Shown here piece after piece: positions 53,178-64,000 of a stretch of 64,000 bases of DNA. A program made the position numbers and the translations under genes. The notes under the pieces are model-generated. The model saw only the letters and a list, made by a program, of their open reading frames with translations, searched no databases and was not told where the DNA came from. Where the stretch lies: positions 39,521,571 to 39,585,570 of the forward strand of contig OU862927.1 of assembly GCA_917880885.1 (NCBI GenBank), read 5' to 3'. Numbering within the stretch: the stretch's first letter is position 1; the number at the start of each line of letters is the position of its first letter. The stretch comes from Limnephilus marmoratus. Its lineage: Eukaryota > Arthropoda > Insecta > Trichoptera > Limnephilidae.

Positions 53178-53645
53178 TCGAGAAATGAGGCCATCTTGGT
53201 GAACTCTTCCTCTGTGGGGCCTTAGAGGAACCAAGGAGGAGAGATGAAGTTCTCTTCCCTCCTGGGGCCCTCGGGGAACCAAGGTGGAGTGGACTCTTCC
53301 CTTGTAGGGCCTTTAGGAAACCAAGGGGAGGTGGACTCTCCGTCGTGGAGCCTTCGGGGAATTAAGGAGTGGAGAGGAGAGATGAGCCCTCTTCCGTCGT
53401 GGGGCCTTCAGGGAACCAAGGAGGAGTGAAGAGGGGAAATGAGACCTGGGAAGACACATTGTCGGACAAGAAGATATAGCTTCATTTCGAATGACAATCC
53501 TGGTGAACTTTATAAAAGGGACTGGGTTACTGTCAAAGGAATGAGGTAAAATGGGAGATAGTACAATGGGTCTATGGCCTAAGTGCTCTCGGGAACTATA
53601 TATATGTAAACCGTCTCCGATTATTTAAAAAAAAAAAAAAAAAAA
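53178..53645 (+). mobile_element. Minisatellite-bearing retroposon, copy 2
   Basis: 468 bp ending in a poly(A) run, flanked by a 12-bp target duplication attcatcgagac (53166-53177 and 53646-53657). Same units and 3' segment as 10988-11509 but fewer repeats. The clean duplication and the A tail show LINE-type target-primed insertion. Confidence 0.85.
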
Positions 53646-54029
53646 ATTCATCGAGACGGCCTCGGCAGGCGAGCAAAGTACATCGCGGCCGGCATAATAT
53701 GTAGGTACCTAGGCAAGTGCCAGCGCCGCGCGAATATTAGAAGATGTTTCTCGATGTTCTTTCAGAAGGCGAAAGATAATGCGTCGCCACAGGTTGTTTC
53801 AAAAAAATTGAAGAATTCATCAAATATTTTCAGTTAATTTTCACATTCTGTGTATTCTCTATTCAAGTTCTGTTATTATATCATTATGGACTAGTTGCTT
53901 CACAAAACTGAAATAATCTCAGGACTTGAATAAAACTTTTGCAAAACATGAAAATTAATTAATATTTAAAGAATTGTTCAAATTTTTTGAAACAACACAT
54001 CCTAAGACTTCTACAATCTATAAATTATT

Positions 54030-54320
54030 GATAACTAGCAGACCCGGCCACACTTTGCTGCGGCTAATGAAACCTTTATGGCCAACGCCAACTGTTAAAT
54101 CAAATATACACCACGCTGCCCGCTGCCGCTTGGCCAAATACATTGTATATTTCAACCAATTTACACAAAACCTTGACATATTATATACTTAAAAACCTTC
54201 CTCATGAATCACCCTTTCTATTGGTGAAAACCGCATGAAAATCCGTTGCGTAGTTTAAAAGATTTAAGCGTACATACAGCGTTAGCGACTTCATTTTATA
54301 CTTAGTAAAGATAGAGATAT
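54030..54320. mobile_element. Unclassified dispersed repeat
   Basis: Starts ctagcagacccggccacact and includes aaaccttcctcatgaatcac, aaaatccgttgcgtagttt and tttatacttagtaaagat, a widely dispersed insect repeat pattern known to me from other genomes. Class uncertain. Confidence 0.45.
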
Positions 54321-54599
54321 GTATTTAAATTGAATTAATGTAGGCTTCCTTATACTATATTTTGGAAGTATGGATACATTTTTCTCCTTTACTTTTTTAG
54401 AGTAGGCACAGCCTCCCTACTTCATTGCACGAACCGCCACTGCTTCAGACGTGTCGGTGAAAGCCGCCAAGGATCAAAAGTTGTAGAGGGAGGCCTAATT
54501 GCTGTTATTTTTACTTCCTAATATTATTGAAGTGAAAACTTCTTTAGCACCGTTGTGATTTGAAACCGCACAAGCGGCACTAAAAAGAGACAAACACAT

Positions 54600-55440
54600 G
54601 CATCTTTTTTTTTACATTAACTCCACACAAGAGGCCCTGAGGAAAATGATTTCCCTCGCGGCCTATGTCATCTGGGATGCTGTGTGGAGGGTCTTTTCGA
54701 GGAGAGGAAGGAATGAACATTTGTCTTGAAGAGACCCATGTTGTAGGAAGGAGGAAACACAGAGGCCGGCAAATCATTCCACAGCCAAGCTGTTGAACAC
54801 AAGAACGAGTCGAAGAAACGACCCGTTCTCGTGTGACAAATGTCAACCGTGTACAAATGTTGGGCACACGTTTGGCTTGTTTCCCGACGATGCACCGGTG
54901 CCGAAGGGATCAATGATGCTAATTCTTCGGAGCATCTTCTATTGTAATACCGGTAGAACAAGGATAGCATTCCCACCCGACGCCTGTGCTCTAAAGATTG
55001 CAATCCGTCTGTTAAGATGGGAGAATCTATTAAACGGACCGCCCGTTTCTGCAGAGTCGAGGGTATTTTTCAGGTATTTTGGAGCTCCAGACCAGAGGTG
55101 GCTTCCAAATTCAACCGTGGGGCGCACTTGTGATTTGTACAGGGTTAGCAGTTGTGTACTATTAAAGTATCTGCGGGCCCTGTACAGTACGCCCAGTTTT
55201 TGGGAGGCTAACTTAACTCTGGCTTCGATGGAGCCCCCATACCTGAGCTGGTCGCTTAGGGTTACACCAAGCATATCAATGGTCAATACGTCATCTATAG
55301 GATTTAGGCTGCGAGAGAATGAGATAAAATAATCGGTCTCCTCTTTGTGCGGTGCTTCGTAGCCTATCGGTCTCCTGTTTCTGTGGTGCTTCGTAGCCTT
55401 CCCATTTTTGTCTACTTTAGTTTTCTGAAGGTTTGACTTA
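54600..55440 (-). pseudogene. Jockey/CR1-type LINE C-terminus, copy 2
   Basis: The minus strand encodes MLGVTLSDQLRYGGSIEARV, KLASQKLGVLYRARRYF, LLTLYKSQVRPTVEFGSHLW, SLEHRRRVGMLSLFYRYYN, TVDICHTRTGRFFDSFLC and LWNDLPASVFPP over two frames. A 3' tail with ccctgaggaaaatga complement and a poly(A) tail (T run at 54606) follow. A 45-bp duplication (cggtgcttcgtagcct, ggtgcttcgtagcctt) sits at 55330-55400. 5' truncated and frameshifted. Confidence 0.78.
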
Positions 55441-56032
55441 TGAAGTGTGTACTACACACAAAAATTTTATTCTATACCCCTTTGCGACCGGCTTCATACG
55501 AGCGTGAGTTCGTCTTTAGCCCTGGAAAGATAATCATATTTTGATATACGGTAAAGATAATCATACGTAAAATTGACGCATGAATTTTAACTAGCTGTAA
55601 TATTTTATTTTGTTAATTGATTTGAATAAACCAATCAGTATTATATTTTTACAAATAAATGACATAAGAAATACAACAATTTGTCAATACATATTTATTT
55701 GTCATAGTCATTGATGTTATAGTATGTAAAAAAAATATGCGAAACTTCTTCAATAATCAACAAAACTTTTATTTTTATTTTTCTCAAATCACTTATTTCT
55801 TACAAATAATCAGCCATTTTGACCAATGTACTTAATAACTAAGATATATTAGGCGATATTAGGTATATTTAATAACATTCATATAGTTACATAAAAATCA
55901 ATCAAAACAGCTCTGGAACGTATAAATATTACGCTTTTTGACTCATACGGTCGTTTTATCTCAAAACTGGTGACACCTGCCTCGCGCCCTACGAAAGGTC
56001 CAGGCAGCGAGTGAGATGACTATTGGACACAT
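55441..56032. other. Unrecognised sequence
   Basis: AT-rich, no bounded repeat or domain. It contains gactattggacacatttagc at 56019, which also occurs at 431 inside the MITE at the window start. Confidence 0.4.
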
Positions 56033-56128
56033 TTAGCTGAATATGAAGAATTTTAGTTATTGTTTTAACAGCTTTCTTTATTTCAAGTGCTTCCAAATTA
56101 TTTAGTCTGTTACCATGACCATTTCTAT
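56033..56128 (-). pseudogene. Ancient PLE endonuclease scrap
   Basis: The minus strand reads GNRLNNLEALEIKKAVK, close to the GKRLDNLEALEIKKSLK end of the GIY-YIG domain in PLE1-4 but clearly diverged. It is a remnant of a different Penelope family. Confidence 0.5.
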
Positions 56129-56944
56129 GTCAGTTAGGTTGTGATGCCGTGTATTTCGAAATAAATAAATATCTTTGTATTATGACCTCCATGTTTGTTC
56201 AATAATCAATAAATTATTGTCCTCGTAAACAGCAAAATATGTAATATTATGCAAAAACTTCTTGTACGTACTTTAAACGTTTAAGCCTTTACGTAATTTA
56301 TGCTTTTCCGCACAACCTCTCGCCGCTCAGCTGCCCTCTGAAGATCGGGCATAAATAAACCAGTCATTAGATTGATAACTTCGTGGTTTTACTATGGACC
56401 AAGTGTCAACGCTATTTGACCATATACATACCTATATTTGACGACTTTTTATTCGATATGCGCAACGATGTCGTCACACATACCATAGACAAGGGGATAG
56501 AGGAAACAAAATAAAAGGCTCGACCATAGACAATATAATTATCTTTCAGTACCTACCCAATTTATTAGCCTAAAATATTATTTTAAAAATAAAATTAAAT
56601 GTCAAAATATTCCCCAGGGAACAGAGCTGGATCTGACAATCGCTGCCTTGAGAAAATGAGCTTACTTTTCTTTACTGCTCATTTTCTCCGGACAGAGCTT
56701 TGTCAGATTGAAACCCGTTGCCCTATGAAGAAACCAACTGTCGTAAAAATAACCTAAAATTACTTGAAATTTCAATCCCTTCAAAAGGGGAAGAACAATT
56801 TCAAATAAGATTTAGCTTTCCTACGATAGTATCGACTTTGACATTTCTCTGGTTTCAACAGAAAAATGAAAAACTCAATTAAACGTTTTAGTATTTTATT
56901 AAAAACAGGAAATACAAGAAAAACTAACTAAAAATCACGCCGTT

Positions 56945-58465
56945 TCCCCGCAGGGGTAGGCCGATAGGACGGACCGTCAAACAACTGGGTCTTGGCACAC
57001 ACTCTTTGCCTCATTCACACTCACACATCGACTCATACATACTATTTCTGACTCTTGACGTGGCCCGATGCAAGTATCGGATTCCCTTGATCGTGTCAGG
57101 TTTTCCTCTGGCGTCCCTGACTTCATCTACCACTCACATCTGCGTCATATATTCTACTTACACCCCACGCTTCGTTCATTCGCTCTACATGCCCAAACCA
57201 TCTGAGGGTCCCTTTCAATCTTACTCATTATGATCAGCCTTGCATTGCATTGCTTGATCATAAATAATAATATTTGGATGATTTGTATAGCGCCATTTTT
57301 TGTAAAAAAATACCTCAAAGGTACTCTGCACAAACTTATATTTCTGCAATCTAATTCCAACTACAAAGTAGACAATCCATTATAACAACTTATGGATAAA
57401 ACTTGCATCCACCGGTTCATCGATCATTGATATGAAACTACCTATACGTACAACGATTTGACCGATGAACGCTTTGCTGCATATAAAATGTACATATTAT
57501 ATTTTTTGTACTCTGTACAGGCAGAAAATATACAGTATCATACGTAGTTTTACCACACATCCTCAGGGGTGTCATTTCTACAGCATTCAGTCCACTTTCC
57601 TCTGCCAGTTCCATGCCTCACTGCCATACATAAGGGTAGGTACCAGCATTCCGTTGTGGACTGCTAGTTTCACTTCTTTACACAGTTTTTTGTTAGCGCC
57701 AACAGCATTCAGGGGTGAAATGCAGATCCGGGCACAGTTTGGAAATTTAATAAAAAGGCACTTTCTAGATGAGAAAAGTATGGAGATGATGAATAAAAAA
57801 TAAATTAAGGCGCGCTCGGCAAAATTGAGGGAGATACAACCGTTCAAAGTATTTAAAAAATCACTTGGCGAACTGATATTGACAGTTCGTTGTTCGTTCG
57901 CCATGTTTTCACCGCTTAGGTATGTTGGATCCCAGACCTAATACAGAATTGATAGTACGCCAGAATCACAAACCATGTTACACAAACCTAGCGTAGCCGC
58001 TAAACCACTTGAAAACTGGGATGTTTTTCTTGCCTTGACGTGAGCAGGCGCTATAAAGGGGCACTTTTTTTGTATCACAAACCATGTTTAGCGTATTAGG
58101 TTATAAAAAAAATGGCGGGCGGACGCGGGCGAACTGTCAATATCAGTTTGTAAAGTGAAATTTTAAATACTTTGAACGGTTGTATCTCCCTCAATTTTGC
58201 CGAGCGCGCCTTAATTTTTGTTTTATTCAGCTTTTCCACACTTTTCTCATCTAGAAAGTGCCTTTTTATTAAATTTCCAAACTGTGCCCGGATCTGCATT
58301 CCTCCCGCATTCAGTCCTCCATTAATAGAATTACCTACATTTACCCTTCTTTCAATATCTCTATCAGCCTTCCCGTCTCTCATACACATACTTCCCACGA
58401 TATACAAACTCATCCACCTGCTCCAAGTTCACAACTATATTGCACAATGTGTGCGTACTCTCCTG
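56945..58465 (-). pseudogene. RTE-like LINE fragment, left arm
   Basis: The minus strand encodes MRDGKADRDIERRVNVGNSI up to foldback A2 and resumes with GANKKLCKEVKLAVHNGMLV, TLMYGSEAWNW. Later come RWFGHVERMNEAWGVSRIYD-type tail sequence near 57200 (frameshifted) and a 3' tail. It is the RT C-terminal part only. About 57230-57530 is unrelated or too decayed to read. Confidence 0.7.
57713..58306. mobile_element. Foldback element A2 (left arm)
   Basis: 594 bp from gggtgaaatgcagatccggg to the inverted ccggatctgcattcctccc, with a perfect 8-bp duplication gcattcag (57705-57712 and 58307-58314). Inverted arms are about 190 bp. The centre holds tatgttggatccc and one inverted copy of the 94-bp unit. 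It interrupts the LINE frame cleanly, so the boundaries are certain. Confidence 0.92.
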
Positions 58466-60211
58466 ATAAAAATAGAACAAATTAATTTAGAAAAGCTAAG
58501 CGTACTGAGAATATATTGGTCCTGCTGCATCCTGGTCCAGGCCATGGAGTACTCTTCCTCCTTCTTATGTTCGCTCAAGAACAGCGGTGAAAGAGAGTGG
58601 TGGCACACGTCAGCCCCATCTCCTGACATGACACCACAACGTTACTGTCCCACATACCTACAACAATCATATGTCATTATTAAGGTGCTAAATTAATGCT
58701 TTTATATGTATTATTATAATAAGGTAAAATGCAAACAAACCCAGAGATCAGTAGGCGCAGGCCGTCGTTCGTGGAACGTGCTCTCTTCTCTAGGGGAACG
58801 ACACCAGTAATCTCCACCGGCCTGTCAGCTGTAAGGATAGGATTTATTTTATTTTCGAGCTGAAAATATTAAAGAAAACATCTCATGAGATACATCAAGA
58901 CAGACCGACAGATAAAAACAAAACAAGATAAATGCAGAAATGTTTCATATAAATGTTTGTACCTTTTTGTTTGCAGGTTATAATGGTTTTCACGAGCATA
59001 ATCATATCGCGAAATGAGACGTTTTGCGATACTAGTAGCCACAAACATATGCACGAGTTCTCAAAATTGGAAAATAAACGTATTCAATTCTATTTCACTT
59101 GTTTAGGAAGCAAATTTTGAATTCGCGTCGCATTGAAATAAACCGTTGAGAGCAATCCGGATACATTATTTCACCCAGCTGTCAAAAGCTTAAATTCAAA
59201 GTTTTCCTATTGGCATCCAATTTCCCATTGATGGAGAGAGATTGCGCAAAGATGACGTCACACAGTCATAGATATTATCTATCTTCGGTCTTGGTTGAAA
59301 ATTTGGATCGGAGTTATACCCCCGATCTCAGGGGGGTATAACTCCGATCTCAGGGGGGTATAACTCCGATCCAAATTTTCAACCAAGACCGAAGATAGAT
59401 AATATCTATGACTGTGTGACGTCATCTTTGCGCAATCTCTCTCCACCAATGGGAAATTGGATGCCAATAGGAAAACTTTGAATTTAAGCTTTTGACAGCT
59501 GGGTGAAATAATGTATCCGGATTGCTCTCAACGGTTTATTTCAATGCGACGCGAATTCAAAATTTGCTTCCTAAACAAGTGAAATAGAATTGAATACGTT
59601 TATTTTCCAATTTTGAGAACTCGTGCATATGTTTGTGGCTACTAGTATCGCAAAACGTCTCATTTCGCGATATGATTATGCTCGTGAAAACCATTATAAC
59701 CTGCAAACAAAAAGGTACAAACATTTATATGAAACATTTCTGCATTTATCTTGTTTTGTTTTTATCTGTCGGTCTGTCTTGATGTATCTCATGAGATGTT
59801 TTCTTTAATATTTTCAGCTCGAAAATAAAATAAATCCTATCCTTACAGCTGACAGGCCGGTGGAGATTACTGGTGTCGTTCCCCTAGAGAAGAGAGCACG
59901 TTCCACGAACGACGGCCTGCGCCTACTGATCTCTGGGTTTGTTTGCATTTTACCTTATTATAATAATACATATAAAAGCATTAATTTAGCACCTTAATAA
60001 TGACATATGATTGTTGTAGGTATGTGGGACAGTAACGTTGTGGTGTCATGTCAGGAGATGGGGCTGACGTGTGCCACCACTCTCTTTCACCGCTGTTCTT
60101 GAGCGAACATAAGAAGGAGGAAGAGTACTCCATGGCCTGGACCAGGATGCAGCAGGACCAATATATTCTCAGTACGCTTAGCTTTTCTAAATTAATTTGT
60201 TCTATTTTTAT

Positions 60212-61735
60212 CAGGAGAGTACGCACACATTGTGCAATATAGTTGTGAACTTGGAGCAGGTGGATGAGTTTGTATATCGTGGGAAGTATGTGTATGAGAG
60301 ACGGGAAGGCTGATAGAGATATTGAAAGAAGGGTAAATGTAGGTAATTCTATTAATGGAGGACTGAATGCGGGAGGAATGCAGATCCGGGCACAGTTTGG
60401 AAATTTAATAAAAAGGCACTTTCTAGATGAGAAAAGTGTGGAAAAGCTGAATAAAACAAAAATTAAGGCGCGCTCGGCAAAATTGAGGGAGATACAACCG
60501 TTCAAAGTATTTAAAATTTCACTTTACAAACTGATACTGACAGTTCGCCCGCGTCCGCCCGCCATTTTTTTTATAACCTAATACGCTAATCATGGTTTGT
60601 GATACAAAAAAAGTGCCCCTTTATAGCGCCTGCTCACGTCAAGGCAAGAAAAACATCCCAGTTTTCAAGTGGTTTAGCGGCTACGCTAGGTTTGTGTAAC
60701 ATGGTTTGTGATTCTGGCGTACTATCAATTCTGTATTAGGTCTGGGATCCAACATACCTAAGCGGTGAAAACATGGCGAACGAACAACGAACTGTCAATA
60801 TCAGTTCGCCAAGTGATTTTTTAAATACTTTGAACGGTTGTATCTCCCTCAATTTTGCCGAGCGCGCCTTAATTTATTTTTTATTCATCATCTCCATACT
60901 TTTCTCATCTAGAAAGTGCCTTTTTATTAAATTTCCAAACTGTGCCCGGATCTGCATTTCACCCCTGAATGCTGTTGGCGCTAACAAAAAACTGTGTAAA
61001 GAAGTGAAACTAGCAGTCCACAACGGAATGCTGGTACCTTCCCTTATGTATGGCAGTGAGGCATGGAACTGGCAGAGGAAAGTGGACTGAAAGCTGTAGA
61101 AATGACACCCCTGAGGATGTGTGGTAAAACTACGTATGATACTGTATATTTTCTGCCTGTACAGAGTACAAAAAATATAATATGTACATTTTATATGCAG
61201 CAAAGCGTTCATCGGTCAAATCGTTGTACGTATAGGTAGTTTCATATCAATGATCGATGAACCAGTGGATGCAAGTTTTATCCATAAGTTGTTATAATGG
61301 ATTGTCTACTTTGTAGTTGGAATTAGATTGCAGAAATATAAGTTTGTGCAGAGTACCTTTGAGGTATTTTTTTACAAAAAATGGCGCTATACAAATCATC
61401 CAAATATTATTATTTATGATCAAGCAATGCAATGCAAGGCTGATCATAATGAGTAAGATTGAAAGGGACCCTCAGATGGTTTGGGCATGTAGAGCGAATG
61501 AACGAAGCGTGGGGTGTAAGTAGAATATATGACGCAGATGTGAGTGGTAGATGAAGTCAGGGACGCCAGAGGAAAACCTGACACGATCAAGGGAATCCGA
61601 TACTTGCATCGGGCCACGTCAAGAGTCAGAAATAGTATGTATGAGTCGATGTGTGAGTGTGAATGAGGCAAAGAGTGTGTGCCAAGACCCAGTTGTTTGA
61701 CGGTCCGTCCTATCGGCCTACCCCTGCGGGGAAAC
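60212..61735 (+). pseudogene. RTE-like LINE fragment, right arm
   Basis: Mirror copy of 56945-58465 on the plus strand, including the foldback insertion and the 3' tail with gccaagacccagttgtttga. Same frame breaks. Confidence 0.7.
60371..60964. mobile_element. Foldback element A2' (right arm)
   Basis: Mirror of A2 with target duplication ctgaatgc (60363-60370 and 60965-60972), 594 bp. Confidence 0.92.
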
Positions 61736-62339
61736 GGCGTGATTTTTAGTTAGTTTTTCTTGTATTTCCTGTTTTTAATAAAATACTAAAACGTTTAATT
61801 GAGTTTTTCATTTTTCTGTTGAAACCAGAGAAATGTCAAAGTCGATACTATCGTAGGAAAGCTAAATCTTATTTGAAATTGTTCTTCCCCTTTTGAAGGG
61901 ATTGAAATTTCAAGTAATTTTAGGTTATTTTTACGACAGTTGGTTTCTTCATAGGGCAACGGGTTTCAATCTGACAAAGCTCTGTCCGGAGAAAATGAGC
62001 AGTAAAGAAAAGTAAGCTCATTTTCTCAAGGCAGCGATTGTCAGATCCAGCTCTGTTCCCTGGGGAATATTTTGACATTTAATTTTATTTTTAAAATAAT
62101 ATTTTAGGCTAATAAATTGGGTAGGTACTGAAAGATAATTATATTGTCTATGGTCGAGCCTTTTATTTTGTTTCCTCTATCCCCTTGTCTATGGTATGTG
62201 TGACGACATCGTTGCGCATATCGAATAAAAAGTCGTCAAATATAGGTATGTATATGGTCAAATAGCGTTGACACTTGGTCCATAGTAAAACCACGAAGTT
62301 ATCAATCTAATGACTGGTTTATTTATGATATTAGTCATA

Positions 62340-62870
62340 AATATACTAACCCCTAGATCGATATCTTCGGGCCTTTTGCTTCTAAGCAGTTTGGTCATCA
62401 CTGTCACCAACTTAACCAAAAATAAAATGGTCCACCAAAGACAATAAACAAATAACATAGAGGAAGTTCAAGGCCATTTATCACCATAGAGAATATGATC
62501 GCACTCGACCTTCTTCATTCATTCATTGGCCAAATAAATTATTTAAAAATAAAAATGCTTGAAAGCAGAAAAATGTTTTAGTTTCCCCAAGAAAACAACG
62601 TTCCATCTGACAAAGCCTGAGGCCTGAGGGAATGAGCTTTACATAATATTTACAGCTCATTCTCTCAGCAGGGAGCTTTGTCAGACGGAAACCTGTTATC
62701 CTGAGGAAATCAAAAAATCAAGCGTTAGTAAAATACTTGAAATATGAACTCCTTATAAAAAGAAAACATTTTCAAATAATGATTATGGTTTTCTACAACG
62801 AATTTCCATTTTTCTGCTTGAAAAATGAGAACTCAGGAGTACATGTTTAAATACTTTTTATTTTCAGAAA
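62340..62870. repeat. Diverged third copy of the palindrome's outer arm
   Basis: In the orientation of the left arm it aligns loosely with about 56470-56890: aataaattatttaaaaataaaa, (t)ctgacaaagc...gctttgtcaga around gaatgagc/gctcattc, aaatacttgaaat and tccatttttctgcttgaaaa. Identity is perhaps 60-65 per cent by eye. Confidence 0.5.
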
Positions 62871-63282
62871 GACAATCAATAATAGTACATAAAAACACTG
62901 GTTCAGTGAATTCGATGAATTGATAAATGGTTTGAAAAAGACTATCGACACTGGAAAGGAAACATGGCTAAAGCGTCATACAGCTGTGACATTAAAGATT
63001 AACGTACACAATAAGCTGTATTGTTTGTTTACGTATGTTCATCTTTAATGTCACATCTATATGGCGCTTTAGCCATTTTTCCTTTCTAGCAGTCACCGTA
63101 CATATCTTAGTTCTTGTAGAATGAAATAAAAAATCTGCGTATTCTAAATTTCCTTTCAACCGAAATTAAACAGAGTATATACCTTCATCGAGGACCCATT
63201 TCAGCCATCTCACAGTAAAAACCGCATCACGTGTTCTGAAAAAAATATATCACATTAAAAAAAGTTTGTGAACATAATATAT

Positions 63283-63334
63283 AATATTTTTCCCTTGTGA
63301 TGACATACTTTGTTTATCACAAGGGAAAAATATT
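63283..63334. repeat. 19-bp perfect hairpin
   Basis: aatatttttcccttgtgat (63283-63301) and its exact complement (63316-63334) around a 14-base loop. It is next to the LINE fragment. It could be the tip of a MITE or a small hairpin RNA; nothing distinguishes these. Confidence 0.6.
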
Positions 63335-63349
63335 CTCCCTTCTGTTCGT

Positions 63350-63715
63350 ATGAAGAACGAAAAAACCATGTAAGATCGTTGGAGATCCGCAAAAAGTGCA
63401 AGGCTGATGTAAGCGTAATGAGTAAGATTGAGAAAGAAACCCTCAGATGGTTTGGGCATGAAAAGCGAATGTACAATGAATGGAAGAAGTATATATAACG
63501 CAGATGTGAGTGGTAGTGAAGTGCCAAGTCTTCCTCGGGGACACCAGAGGAAGACTTGGCACGATCAAGTGAATAATTGCTTGCTTGCGTGGGGCACGTC
63601 AAGAGTCAGAATAATAGAATAGTATGTATAAATGTGAATGAGGCAAGGAATGTATGCCGAGACCGAGTTGTTTGGCGGTCCGTCCTCTCTGAATGCCCTG
63701 CGGGAAAACAGCATG
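63350..63715 (+). pseudogene. RTE-like LINE 3' fragment
   Basis: It encodes KCKADVSVMSKIEKETLRWF and GHEKRMYNEWKKYI, then frame breaks and the tail atgccgagaccgagttgttt and ccctgcggg, matching the window start and the palindrome LINE. The coding part is short and interrupted. Confidence 0.65.
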
Positions 63716-64000
63716 ACAATTAGTTACTTAAAGCATTATTAATTTTACTTGCCAAATGTTATGGTCTGCCAAACAATGTTATAAGGTGTTCCTAATGTAA
63801 AGCTTCAAAATCATCCAAAGTCTGGAACATTTTCTTAAACAATATTTGTGAAACATTAACCACTCGGACCCATAAGCTTGTTTTAACGATAATATAACAT
63901 TAACAGACATATGTATGACGTAAGAGGCGTACGTAACTTATTAAAGTAAAATTGAAAGCATATTATTTTTATCAATACAAACACATGTCATTTAACCTCA
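63716..64000. other. Unrecognised sequence at window edge
   Basis: No repeat or coding signature seen. Confidence 0.4.

Larger units (their letters stand above)
51532..54442. mobile_element. Composite hAT element carrying nested insertions
   Basis: It starts cagtggggatttgtg and ends gcacgaaccgccactg, with 8-bp flanks cttcggac (51524-51531) and cttcagac (54443-54450), 7 of 8 identical. The same left end with cttcagac stands behind gene 1 (8738). The interior contains a mariner fragment, an LTR-like region, a minisatellite retroposon and another repeat; no hAT transposase was recognised. Confidence 0.6.
56350..62328. repeat. Giant inverted repeat (6-kb palindrome)
   Basis: Arms 56350-59323 and 59353-62328 are reverse complements of each other over about 2.97 kb with only a handful of substitutions that I can find (for example at the gcattcag/aaagctgtag, ggtacctaccc/ggtaccttccc and ccatcaa/ccaccaa sites), so well above 99 per cent identity. 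The loop is about 29 bases made of an extra gatctcagggggg unit. Each arm contains the same LINE fragment with the same foldback insertion, so those predate the inversion-duplication. Confidence 0.95.

Noticed and set aside
58096..58413. 105-codon frame (and mirror 60264-60581)
   Set aside because: It begins in LINE coding sequence and continues into the terminal repeat of foldback A2; it is a chance fusion.

Overview
The window is eukaryotic DNA. It has spliced coding exons with GT-AG introns, long AT-rich non-coding stretches, and a dense, nested population of transposable elements. Two copies of a ZAD plus C2H2 zinc-finger gene, together with Penelope, Copia, RTE/Jockey-type LINEs, P-element, mariner, hAT, PIF/Harbinger and TTAA-target elements, fit an insect, most likely a moth or butterfly. 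That assignment is inference, because no species-diagnostic gene is present. I see no bacterial operons, CRISPR array or canonical functional tRNA/rRNA gene.

The only host gene I recognise is a ZAD/C2H2 zinc-finger gene present twice on the + strand. Copy 1 (exons 3759-8237, possible first exon at 1384-1439) is intact: 437 residues, a ZAD split over two exons, and eight fingers. Copy 2 (exons at 25809, 27964, 48984 and 51034; relic of the first exon at 19319) has the same splice phases. It carries a one-base deletion near 49682 that ends the protein after finger 5, and its second intron has grown from 744 bp to about 20.9 kb through retroelement insertion. Homology between the copies covers the 5' exon region (about 1150-1450 versus 19130-19385) and the 3' flank (to about 8800 versus 51570), so a whole segment was duplicated.

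Element layout. 0-3.5 kb: LINE tail split by a MITE, hAT MITE, foldback element, mariner fragment. 4-7 kb: TTAA elements and a tRNA-derived SINE inside gene 1. 9-13.4 kb: LTR-like sequence, mariner, minisatellite retroposon, Harbinger derivative, hAT relic. 13.5-18.8 kb: a second Harbinger derivative split by an intact, very young Copia element. 19.4-23.6 kb: large foldback elements, one with a 94-bp minisatellite core. 23.6-35.9 kb: LINE, SINE and MITE fragments and a tRNA-like sequence sitting as the loop of an inverted repeat. 36.1-48.7 kb: four Penelope-like elements with hammerhead-ribozyme-like motifs and a P-element transposase relic. 49.9-55.4 kb: LTR remnant, composite hAT element, LINE. 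56.35-62.33 kb: a nearly perfect 6-kb palindrome. 62.3-64 kb: a diverged third copy of its outer arm, a hairpin and a LINE tail.

The most unusual content is (i) a modular foldback family in which different terminal inverted repeats enclose the same core module, (ii) the tRNA-like sequence that exactly fills the loop of a 61-bp inverted repeat, (iii) a MITE with five plus five oppositely oriented copies of one short motif, (iv) the Penelope array, and (v) the giant palindrome. All calls come from reading the sequence; no database search was run.
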